The position numbers and the translations under genes were made by a program. Of a stretch of 64,000 bases of DNA, positions 36,570 through 44,379 are shown in pieces (the stretch's first letter is position 1; the number at the start of each line of letters is the position of its first letter). The notes under the pieces were generated by a model, which searched no databases, had not been told where the DNA came from, and saw only the letters and a program-made list of their open reading frames with translations. The stretch lies in contig CAWIZJ010000007.1 in assembly GCA_963840535.1 (NCBI GenBank), positions 47,913-111,912 of the forward strand, read 5' to 3'. The stretch comes from VAZQ01 sp963840535. GTDB taxonomy: Bacteria; Pseudomonadota; Alphaproteobacteria; Rhizobiales; Xanthobacteraceae.

Positions 36570-37430
36570 TCACGCCCCCGGCACCGTGGCGTTGGGGAAG
36601 AACAGCTGCTCGCCGCCCACCTTGAAGTCTGCGATCGCCTTCTGGCCCTCCGCCGACACCAGCCAGTCGATGAAGGCCTGACCCTGCTCCTTCTTCACGT
36701 GCGGATGCTTGGCCGGATTCACCAGGATGGTTCCGTACTGGTTGAACAGCCTGCGGTCGCCCTCGACCAGGACGGTGAGGTCGCCGCGGTTCTTGAACGA
36801 CAGCCAGGTGCCGCGGTCGGTGAGCACATAGGCGTTGGCCGCGGAGGCGGTGTTGAGCGCTGCGCCCATGCCCTGACCGATCTCGCGATACCACGATCCC
36901 ACCCCCTCCCTTCCCTCCCCCGCTTGCGGGGGAGGGTTAGGGTGGGGGCCGACGCCAGCCGCCTTCCACAGCGCGAGCTCCGCCGCGTGCGTGCCCGATT
37001 TGTCCCCGCGCGAGATGAACGGCGCCTCCCGGCCTTTGATTGCCGCCAGTCCCGCGACGATGTCGTTGCCCTTGGCGCCTGCGGGATCGTTCTTGGGGCC
37101 GACCAGGATGAAGTCGTTGTACATCACCGGATGGCGCTTCACGCCGAACCCGTCGGCGACGAACTTCTCCTCCTGTGGCCTGGCGTGCACGAACACCACG
37201 TCGGCATCGCCGCGCCGGCCGGTGTCGAGCGCCTGCCCGGTGCCTTGCGAAACCACCTTCACGTCGATCCCGGTCTTGGCCTTGAACAGCGGCAGCAGGT
37301 GGCCGAACAGGCCGGAGTCCTGCGTCGAGGTGGTGGAGGCAACCACGATCGATTTGTCCTGCGCGAGCGCAGGCGTTCCCATCAGCGTGGCGGCGACCGC
37401 GAGAATGACGAACCTGCGGCGTTCGAGCAT
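36570..37430 (-). CDS. tupA: Tungstate-binding protein TupA with in-frame repeat insertion
   Basis: This 286-residue protein has a signal peptide ending TPALAQDK and the TupA hallmark IVVASTTSTQDSGLFGHLLP, then VSQGTGQALDTGRRGDADVV and GDKSGTHAAELALWKAAG. After this, residues about 160-179 (GPHPNPPPQAGEGREGVG) come from a palindromic repeat inserted in frame, and the family pattern resumes with SWYREIGQGMGAALNTA. The rest is intact. It binds tungstate with high affinity for the TupBC transporter. Confidence 0.92.
   Translation of the reverse strand: MLERRRFVILAVAATLMGTPALAQDKSIVVASTTSTQDSGLFGHLLPLFKAKTGIDVKVVSQGTGQALDTGRRGDADVVFVHARPQEEKFVADGFGVKRHPVMYNDFILVGPKNDPAGAKGNDIVAGLAAIKGREAPFISRGDKSGTHAAELALWKAAGVGPHPNPPPQAGEGREGVGSWYREIGQGMGAALNTASAANAYVLTDRGTWLSFKNRGDLTVLVEGDRRLFNQYGTILVNPAKHPHVKKEQGQAFIDWLVSAEGQKAIADFKVGGEQLFFPNATVPGA
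36899..36948. repeat. Palindromic GC repeat inside tupA
   Basis: CCCTCCCCCGC (36913-36923) and GCGGGGGAGGG (36926-36936) form a perfect 11-bp stem with a TT loop. They are flanked by imperfectly paired ACCCCCTCCC and AGGGTGGGGG. This is a repeat type I know as intergenic in Rhizobiales. Here it lies inside an open gene, and its length keeps the frame. Confidence 0.85.
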
Positions 37431-37460
37431 GAATCATTCCTCCCTGTGTGTTCGCGATGA

Positions 37461-38189
37461 TCAGACCAGCAGATCGCCGGCGACGAACCGGCGCGCCTCC
37501 TGCGTGCGCGGCGCCGAGAAGAACGCGTCGGCGGCGCTGCTTTCGATGACGCGTCCGCGATGCATGAGCACGATCTCGCCGGCGAGCCGTCTCGCCTCGC
37601 CGAGATCGTGCGTCGACATCACAACCTTGATGCCGCGCACCGCGACCGAACGGATCACGTCCTCGACCGCCTTGGTCGCGGCAGGATCGAGGCTGGCGGT
37701 GGGCTCGTCGAGAAACAGCACCTGCGGTTCCTTGGCGAGCGCGCGCGCGAGCGCGAGCCGCTGCTGCTCGCCGCCCGAGAGCCGGCGCGCCGGCCGCTCG
37801 CCCAATCCGGGAAGGCCCACCAGGGCGAGCAGCTCGGCCACGCGTGCTCGACGGGCGGCGCGAGGCACGCCCGCGGCGGAGAGCGCATAGTGGATGTTGC
37901 CGGCGGCGCTGCGGCGGAGCATTGCCGGGCGCTGGAAGACGATGGCGCGGTGCACCGGCGCCACGTTCTCGCGGCCGCCCCAGGTGACATGTCCCGCTGT
38001 CGGCGCAAGGAGGCCCATGGCGAGACGAATGAGCGTGGTCTTGCCGGCGCCGTTCGGTCCGACCAGCACCGTCGGCGCTCCCGCGGCGAGCGCGAGCGAG
38101 ACGCGGTCGAGGATGACCGCGCTGCGCACTCGGCAGGACGCCTCCTCGAAAACGATTGGAAGGTCGGAAACGGGCGCGCGCATGGTCAT
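37461..38189 (-). CDS. tupC: Tungstate ABC transporter ATP-binding protein
   Basis: This 242-residue ATPase has Walker A VGPNGAGKTTLIRLAMGL (about residue 42), signature LSGGEQQRLALARALA, and Walker B VLFLDEPTASLD with MSTHDLGEARRLA. The ATG at 38189 overlaps the stop of the permease gene (ATGA). It lies between tupB and tupA, so the order here is BCA. It energises tungstate uptake. Confidence 0.92.
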   Translation of the reverse strand: MTMRAPVSDLPIVFEEASCRVRSAVILDRVSLALAAGAPTVLVGPNGAGKTTLIRLAMGLLAPTAGHVTWGGRENVAPVHRAIVFQRPAMLRRSAAGNIHYALSAAGVPRAARRARVAELLALVGLPGLGERPARRLSGGEQQRLALARALAKEPQVLFLDEPTASLDPAATKAVEDVIRSVAVRGIKVVMSTHDLGEARRLAGEIVLMHRGRVIESSAADAFFSAPRTQEARRFVAGDLLV

Positions 38190-38878
38190 CCCGCGAGCCG
38201 CTCGCCGGAGCGCCGCAGTCCCCAGGCCGCGGCGTTGACCAGCACCACGATCGCGATCAGCACCATGCCGAGCCCGATCGCGAGCGGCAGGTCGCCCTTC
38301 GAGGTCTCGAGCGCGATCGCGGTCGTCATGGTGCGGGTGAAGCCGTCGATATTGCCGCCGACGATCATGACGGCGCCGACCTCCGCGGCGGCGCGCCCGA
38401 AGCCGGCGAGCAGCGCGGTGACGAGGCTGAAGCGCCCGTCCCAGACCAGCGTTGCGATGCGGCGGGCCGGGCCGACATCCATGGCGGCGAGCTCGTCGCG
38501 ATACTCCACCCACAGATCCTCGATGGTCTGACGCGTGAGCGCCGCAATGATCGGGGCGATCAGCACGGTCTGCGCGATGACCATCGCCTGCGGCGTGAAC
38601 AGGAGGCCCCAGGATCCGAGCGGTCCCGAGCGCGAGAGCAGGAGATAGACCGCGAGCCCCACCACCACCGGCGGCAGGCCCATCAGCGCATTGAGAATGA
38701 CGATCGCCGCCTCGCGGCCGCGAAAGCGCGTGAGCGCGATGGCGGCGCCGAGCGGAACCCCGACCAGCGCCCCGAGCGCGACCGCCGCCAGGCTGACCAT
38801 GAGCGACAGCCGCACGATCGCCATCAGCGCCGGATCGGCGGTGATGACCAGTTGCAGCGCGGAGACGTTGTCGGGCAT
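38186..38878 (-). CDS. tupB: Tungstate ABC transporter permease
   Basis: This 230-residue protein has five or six helices and the permease loop EVGAVMIVGGNIDGFTRTMT (EAA-type), as in TupB. The ATG at 38878 gives MPDNVSALQLVI; an upstream in-frame extension enters the regulatory gap. It is the first gene of a tightly packed minus-strand run of eleven genes down to 30877. A promoter-like TTGACC with a 17-base spacer lies upstream. Confidence 0.9.
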   Translation of the reverse strand: MPDNVSALQLVITADPALMAIVRLSLMVSLAAVALGALVGVPLGAAIALTRFRGREAAIVILNALMGLPPVVVGLAVYLLLSRSGPLGSWGLLFTPQAMVIAQTVLIAPIIAALTRQTIEDLWVEYRDELAAMDVGPARRIATLVWDGRFSLVTALLAGFGRAAAEVGAVMIVGGNIDGFTRTMTTAIALETSKGDLPLAIGLGMVLIAIVVLVNAAAWGLRRSGERLAG

Positions 38879-38948
38879 CAGGCCCGGGATGTTGCATCTC
38901 GGGCGGAAATGGTCAATTTTCGTAGCTTGTTCATATCTGTGCAGGGCT
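38879..38948 (-). promoter_or_regulatory. Divergent promoter region of tupB and the HTH-PBP regulator
   Basis: The 70-base gap between the two divergent starts has, on the minus strand, TTGACC, 17 bases, then AACATC, which is a fair sigma70-like promoter for the tup run. The regulator gene is likely to bind here, by analogy with other divergently placed regulators. No clear dyad is visible. Confidence 0.4.
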
Positions 38949-39843
38949 ATGCATATGCCGGATCTGCTGACCACCGACGAGGCCGCGGCCTATCTGCGGC
39001 TTTCCGAGCGCAAGCTCTACGAGCTCGTGGCGCAGGGAGCGGTGCCCGGCACCAAGGTGACGGGCAGGTGGCTGTTTCCCAGGAGCGCGCTCGATCGCTG
39101 GCTTTCGGCGGGCCTGATCGCCACGGGCGGGATTGCAGCGGCCACGCCGCCGCCGATCGTCGGCGGCAGCCACGATCCGCTGCTGGAATGGGTGCTGCGC
39201 GAGAGCGGCAGTGGACTGGCCAGCCTGCCCGAAGGCAGCGAGTCCGGATTGCGGCGGCTCGCTCGCGACGAGGTCGCGCTCGCGGCGATCCATCTGCACC
39301 GCCTCGACGGCGACGACGAGCAGGCCAATGCCGAGGCCGTGGCCGGCGCCTCCGGACTGCACGATGCGCGTCCTGATCGCCTTTGCCCGTCGCGAGCAGG
39401 GCCTCGTCGTCGCTCCCGCCAATCCCCTGCAGCTCGGCGACGTTGCCGCCGTCGCCGGCCAGCGCGCGCGGCTGGCGCAGCGGCCGGCGGGGGCGGGGGC
39501 CCAGCTTCTCCTGCACGCGCTCCTCGCCCGTGCCGGACTTGCCCTCGAAGCCGTGGCCGTGGCCAGGCCGCCCTGTCCGACCGGGGCCGACATCGCGCAG
39601 GCCGTGCGCTCGGGCCGTGCCGATTGCGGCATCGCCACGCGCGCGGTCGCGCAAGCCGCCGGGCTCGACTTCGTGCCGCTCGTCTGGGAGCGCTTCGACC
39701 TGGCGCTGCGCCGTCGCAGCTATTTTCTGCCGGGCCCGCAGGCCCTGTTCAGGTTCATCGGCACCGCCGCCTTTCGCGAGCGTGCGGCGGAATTGGGCGG
39801 CTACGACGCGAGCGAGGCGGCCGAGGTGCGCTGGCTGAATTGA
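38949..39843 (+). CDS. Regulator: excisionase-type HTH plus PBP-like sensor domain (one frameshift)
   Basis: With one extra C removed near 39366 this is a 297-residue one-component regulator. Residues 1-55 are a MerR/excisionase-type HTH (LLTTDEAAAYLRLSERKLYE and GRWLFPRSALDRWL). Residues about 80-290 are a PBP-like domain (SGLASLPEGSESGLRR, RADCGIATRAVAQAAG, RAAELGGYDA) related to the one fused to MoeA at 13031. By position it should sense molybdate or tungstate and control the divergent tup run. The start is 38949 or 38955. Confidence 0.8.
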
Positions 39844-39973
39844 CCGTCGCCGCCGCCCGGTGAATCGCATCGCACTCCGTCCCGCACGCACGCGAGCCCT
39901 GGCACGGCACGGGTGCGAGCATCGGGTTGTCACTCGACCGTTGGCGACTATATTGCCGGTCCGTCACGTCCGC

Positions 39974-40063
39974 GGAGGGATGGCCGAGTGGCTTAAGGCG
40001 CACGCTTGGAAAGCGTGTATACGGGAAACCGTATCGTGGGTTCGAATCCCACTCCCTCCGCCA
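39974..40063 (+). tRNA. tRNA-Ser (anticodon GGA)
   Basis: The 90-base gene begins GGAGGGATGGCCGAGTGG and has acceptor arms GGAGGGA (39974-39980) and TCCCTCC (40053-40059). It has a long class II variable arm, the GTTCGAATCCC T-loop and an encoded CCA end (40061-40063). The anticodon loop CTTGGAAAG gives GGA. An integrase gene follows 159 bases downstream, so the tRNA 3-prime end is the likely attachment site. Confidence 0.97.
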
Positions 40064-40129
40064 GATCACCGTCCGCAGCCGTCCGCCTACGTCCATTAAG
40101 GCCATATAAAATCGTTTGTTTTTGGCGAA

Positions 40130-40200
40130 ATTGTCGTTGCCACGTGTGCGCACGTGTGCCATAATCCGGGACATGAACGTTGGTATGTACGTTGGTTTGC
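40130..40200. repeat. Short direct repeats before the integrase gene
   Basis: Two pairs of short direct repeats lie between the tRNA and the integrase: CACGTGTGC twice in tandem near 40141-40158, and ACGTTGGT twice near 40175-40195. Repeats here could be arm-type integrase or excisionase binding sites of the attachment region. This is inference from position only. Confidence 0.35.
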
Positions 40201-40222
40201 AATTCGATTTCCGGAGAGCGCA

Positions 40223-41552
40223 ATGCCGCGAACACTGCACCGATTATCACCCGTCAAAGTGAAGAATACGAAAGACACTGGAATGTATGCCGACGGCGGC
40301 GGCCTCTATCTCCAGGTCAAGGCCACGGACAACGGCACCATCAATAAGAGTTGGGTGTTTCGCTACGCTATTGCAGAGACGCACGAGAATGGTCGGCAGA
40401 AAGAGCGGCAGATGGGGCTGGGCTCGTCCCACACGATCAGCCTCGCTGACGCACGGGAGAAGGCCCTCAAGTGCCGAAAGTTGCGGGATCAAGGAATTGA
40501 TCCGATCGAAGCTCGACGGGCCGACCATGCCAACGCTGCGCTCGAAGCCGCCCGCGTTATGACCTTCGATCAGTGTCGAGATGCGTTCATCGCCGCGAAA
40601 CAGGCGGGGTGGCGAAACGTCAAACACGCGGGGCAATGGCGCAACACCCTTGCGACCTACGTCAGTCCGGTATTCGGGAAGGTGTCCGTCGGGGCTGTCG
40701 ATACTGCGCTGGTGACAAAAGTCCTTCAGCCGTTGTGGACGACAAAGCCCGAGACCGCGAGGCGCGTCCGGGGACGGATCGAGGCAATCTTGGATTGGGC
40801 GAAGGCGCGCGGTTATCGGCGACGGCGAGAACCCTGCTCGGTTTCGCGGCCACCTCAAGCATCTTCTGGCCGACATTCCGGAGGTTCGCCGGGTTAAGCA
40901 CCACGCGGCGCTACCTTACGTCGAGATCGCAGCGTTCATGGCGGAGCTTCGGGAACGGCCCGGCATCGCAGCGCGGGCGCTGGAGTTCACGATCCTGACC
41001 GCCGCGCGGACCGGCGAAGTGATCGGCGCGCGGTGGGATGAGATAAACCTCAAATCGAAGGTGTGGACTGTTCCGGCCGGGCGGATGAAGGGTGAGCGAG
41101 AACATCGCGTGGCGCTGACTGATGCCGCGGTGGCGGTGCTCGAAGCGATGCGTCAGCTTCGTCAGAACGAATTTGTGTTCCCGGGGGATCGTCGGGCCAT
41201 GATGAGCAACATGGCGATGGAGATGCTCCTGCGACGGATGGGCCGCGCTATTACTGTGCATGGGTTTCGATCGACCTTCCGCGATTGGGCGGCCGAGCGG
41301 ACGAACTTTCCGAGCGAGGTAGCCGAGGCGGCACTCGCGCATGTTGTCGGGGACAAGGTCGAGGCCGCATACCGTCGGGGTGACCTATTTGAGAAGCGTA
41401 GGAGGCTGATGGAGGCGTGGGCGAAGTACTGCCAAAGTGACCGGAGGGCGGGGTTGTTGTGCCACCGAGAGAGCTGCGTCATGAAGAGACTGGTCTTGGC
41501 TGAGAACTTCCCGGATGCGCGTCAGGGCGTACGTGATGGAGCGTGGCGCTAA
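40223..41552 (+). CDS. int: Tyrosine integrase (one frameshift)
   Basis: Removing one extra G near 40822 gives a 442-residue P4/CP4-57-type integrase. The N-terminal Arm domain (DUF4102 type) reads LSPVKVKNTKDTGMYADGGG. The core has TAARTGEVIGARWDEI (first catalytic Arg), HGFRSTFRDWAAE (His-x-x-Arg) and the nucleophile in KVEAAYRRGD. GGAGA lies before the ATG. It is placed next to tRNA-Ser, the classic site of genomic islands, and marks the left edge of the element. Confidence 0.9.
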
Positions 41553-42163
41553 GTGACGGCGCGGCTTGCACGTTCTGTGTGAGGAATGCGATTGTCAAGG
41601 AGGTGCAGTGCTTTCTTCGCAAACAAGCTTGCCGGAGCAGATGGACCGTGCCGCCAGAACCGATTTATGATGGCTGGAGCCCGCCGATTTCGATACGAGG
41701 ATTGGCACGGTGCCATCATCGATCTCGACAAGGCGGTCGAATGTCCGATACGGCATTGAAAAGCATCCCGAGCGGCGGCCGTCAGAACGCGCGCGCCGAA
41801 TGGCGGGGCCTACTGCACGAGTGACCTGCGCGATGTAGTGATTGAGGCTTGGACAGCCGTGCACGGCAAGCGACGCGTGGCCGGTCACAACGAAGCATCG
41901 GAGAGATATGCGGAAAATATTGGCGTGCCTGCGGTGGAATTCGGACTGGCAAGGAAGGGGACCCTGCAGAAATTGGCGCCGGCCGATGAAGGAAGCAATT
42001 GCTCGATCAAAGCGGTCTTCGCCGTTACGTACACAGCGAATTGCAACGCTGACGGGACAAAATCCCCCCCAAAATATTGGTAATTCCGTGCCGTGACACG
42101 ACGGGTGTCATCCGGCATCGTACGTCCATTGCGCACACCGCGCGCATGGACGGAGCCGATACG
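41553..42163. other. No clear gene
   Basis: Several short open frames occur on both strands, but none has family likeness, a good start or codon use like the neighbours. One (41838-42083) is Ala/Lys/Glu-rich and starts at GTG without a clear ribosome site. It may be decayed element DNA. Confidence 0.5.
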
Positions 42164-42415
42164 ATGACTTCCACGACTCCTTTCGAACCTGCGCTCGTGA
42201 AGATCGAGCCGGCCTGCAGATACCTCGATGTTGGCCGATCCAAACTCTACGAGCTGATCCGCGAAGGCAAACTGGAGGCCGTCAAAATCGGCAAGTCAGC
42301 ACGCATAACTACCGCAAGCCTCAAACGGTTTGTTGAGAGCTTGCCGGCCAGCCCTGGCGGTTCGCCGATAAAACGCGCTGACACCCCCAGCCTTGAGGAC
42401 CTGGGTCTGAAATGA
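42164..42415 (+). CDS. Excisionase-like helix-turn-helix protein
   Basis: This 83-residue protein has a MerR/AlpA-type winged helix: KIEPACRYLDVGRSKLYELI, then REGKLEAVKIGKSARITTAS. It ends in a short polar tail. GGAG lies 8 bases before the ATG at 42164, which I prefer to 42077. Proteins like this act as recombination directionality factors for tyrosine integrases or as element regulators, fitting the integrase about 0.6 kb upstream. Confidence 0.85.
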   Translation: MTSTTPFEPALVKIEPACRYLDVGRSKLYELIREGKLEAVKIGKSARITTASLKRFVESLPASPGGSPIKRADTPSLEDLGLK

Positions 42416-42492
42416 CGCACGGTGGCGCACAGTTTCATCGCCAAAACCGTCCCAAGAGCGCGCTCTAAAACGAGGTTGGAAAGCGGGATGAG

Positions 42493-42769
42493 TAAGCTTG
42501 TGAAATCGTTCTTCCCGACCCTGCTGATGGGCGCGGCGCTCTCGGACGGAACATTAAGGGAGGAAGAAATGACCTCGAACGCTTCGACATCGGCTTCGGC
42601 AAGGTCACCTACGCGGCTGGCGCGCCGAAAAACCTGCCGCGGTGGTTATGGATCTGCCGCTGCTCCGAGTGCGAAGAAATAGAAACTAGCAACAGGATCC
42701 ACGGACTCTTTAGGACGCTACGCGAGGCGGAGCGCGACGTTCGAAGAGGTGATGGCCCTCGTCACTGAC
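42493..42769 (+). pseudogene. Phage-like gene remnant with CxC/CxxC motif
   Basis: Between two stops this frame reads DLERFDIGFGKVTYAAGAPK and WLWICRCSECEE, then LFRTLREAERDVRRG. The amino-acid pattern looks protein-like, with four closely spaced cysteines and acidic residues, but no ATG or GTG start is in frame. An ATG at 42570 lies in another frame just before it, after AGGGAGG, which suggests a lost base between the start and the body. I do not recognise the family. Confidence 0.35.
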
Positions 42770-42901
42770 GGCGGCACGCCCCACGACCCCCAAAACCGGC
42801 GCGTCGCGCAGCGCCCGGCAGAACACAGGCTGGCGATTGAAGGGGCGGAAGATCTGGGGGAGGCCGGCGACGAAGTCGACAAGACAAACAGAAGAGAAGT
42901 G

Positions 42902-43140
42902 GTGAGTAAGAGCGACCCGCTGGACCGGCCTGCGACGCCCGAAGAGATCGAAATGGTGGAGCGGGGCTGAAGTGGACTCGGCCGGGGGAGAATGTGGTCC
43001 CGCTACCGAAGGCGCGGCTGGTGCGAAAGCGTTACGTTTGGCCCGAGGAGAAAATCGATGCCTGGCTCGAGAAGAAGCGTGAGGCAGCGCGCGAGGAGGC
43101 GATGGCGCGCCATGGGGCGATCGCGCGCGTACCGAGCTAG
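42902..43140 (+). pseudogene. Small DNA-binding-like element protein (frameshifted)
   Basis: A GTG start gives SKSDPLDRPATPEEIEMVER; one base near 42968 then shifts to the frame KWTRPGENVVPLPKARL and KRYVWPEEKIDAWLEKKREA. The tail resembles the end of AlpA-like HTH proteins. A shorter unbroken alternative is a GTG start at 42994 after GGGGAG, encoding 48 residues. The function is unknown. Confidence 0.35.
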
Positions 43141-43147
43141 CCAAAGA

Positions 43148-43387
43148 ATGATGACGATCACGTATCGTGAGCCCGATCCGGCGCTCAAGCGTCTGATGGA
43201 GGCGACACCGTCAGGCATGGCGCACTGGTCGGGCACGGGTCCGTCCGGGACCGTGTGCGGGCAGTGCCGTTTCTATGGATCCAGCACGCAATACCGTAAC
43301 AGTTGTAGCCGCTATTACGAGATCTTCTGGCAGCACGGTGCCGCGTTTCCGGCCGAGAGTCCGTCGTGTCAATACTTCAAGCCGTGA
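43148..43387 (+). CDS. Small cysteine-containing element protein
   Basis: This 79-residue protein starts MMTITYREPDPALKRL and has a likely metal-binding set CGQCRFYG, C and C further on (SCSRYYEIF, SCQYFKP). Four or five cysteines in this spacing fit a small zinc-binding fold. I know similar small proteins only from prophage-like regions and cannot assign a function. It lies between the small HTH-like gene and the prim-pol gene. Confidence 0.5.
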   Translation: MMTITYREPDPALKRLMEATPSGMAHWSGTGPSGTVCGQCRFYGSSTQYRNSCSRYYEIFWQHGAAFPAESPSCQYFKP

Positions 43388-43423
43388 GCGCCGGGCCGCG
43401 ATGAAATACTGGGGCAGTGAGAA

Positions 43424-44305
43424 GTGCAAAGGAAGCCGCAAGCGATCCGCTCGATGCGATCGATCGCGCCGGAAACTCACGATCCTGGGGGCCTCGAAGT
43501 GATCGAAGCGCTGCCACGCTTTCCGTGCAGCTTGGATAAGCGACCACTCACGGCCAGAGGTCATCTCGACGCAACCAGCAACCCGATCGACGAGTCCCGA
43601 TGGCCGCTGACCGGAGTCCCCACGGGCACCGCTTCAGGCCTCGACGTGCTTGACGTGGACGCCACCGAATGGCTCGACGAGCACTATTCGCGCCTTCCTG
43701 CAACGCGCGCCCACGAGACCCGATCAGGCGGACGACACTTTCTCTTTAGGCACGCCCAGGGGCTCCGGTGCAGCGCGGGCCGCGTCGCGCCCGGCGTCGA
43801 CGTGCGGGCTGATGGGGGCTATGTGATCTGGTGGCCGCGCGCGGGGCTTCGAGTGCTCAGCGATGCGCCGATAGCACCGTGGCCAGAGTGGTTACTCGCG
43901 ATTGCCCACAAAAAGCCGACGCCACGAGTGCCCCATGTTATTCGCCACCAATCACAGCAACATGGAACACTTGTGGCCAATGAACTACCAAAGCCCCTCT
44001 ATTTCGCAATTGTCCGCTGCACGCCACCAAATGCTCATGAGCAGCGTCGAGTCGTCGGCATTATCAAAGATCTCATTAACTGCCAGTCTTTGCGAAATAA
44101 CAGATTGAACTGGGCTGGCCATGCGCTTCGAGAATTTCGCTTGTGGCTGTCGCACCATGTTGCATGGCGCCTGCTTGAAGCCGCTTCGCAGTTGAACGGC
44201 TACCAGGAGAAGGACGGCATTTCCGCAGTGAGGGCAACAATTTGGTCCGCCCTCGGACCGCGGGAGGAATGGAAGCAAAGCTGCCGGGGGAAGGGTGATG
44301 GCTAA
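43424..44305 (+). CDS. Bifunctional DNA primase/polymerase (prim-pol)
   Basis: This protein of about 293 residues has the N-terminal archaeo-eukaryotic primase (AEP) domain of prim-pols: WPLTGVPTGTASGLDVLDVD (metal-binding DxD region), ETRSGGRHFLFRH (catalytic His) and GVDVRADGGYVIWWPRAG. Its C-terminal half is helical and lacks a helicase domain. A GTG at 43424 or an ATG at 43454 could be the start. With the ATPase gene downstream it forms a plasmid- or satellite-type replication module. Confidence 0.82.
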   Translation: MQRKPQAIRSMRSIAPETHDPGGLEVIEALPRFPCSLDKRPLTARGHLDATSNPIDESRWPLTGVPTGTASGLDVLDVDATEWLDEHYSRLPATRAHETRSGGRHFLFRHAQGLRCSAGRVAPGVDVRADGGYVIWWPRAGLRVLSDAPIAPWPEWLLAIAHKKPTPRVPHVIRHQSQQHGTLVANELPKPLYFAIVRCTPPNAHEQRRVVGIIKDLINCQSLRNNRLNWAGHALREFRLWLSHHVAWRLLEAASQLNGYQEKDGISAVRATIWSALGPREEWKQSCRGKGDG

Positions 44306-44379
44306 CGAGAACAAGGAAGAGGATTGGTCTACAAGTTCGCCGCCGGAAGCTCAAGAAAACAAGGCAACCGGAGGCAAAG

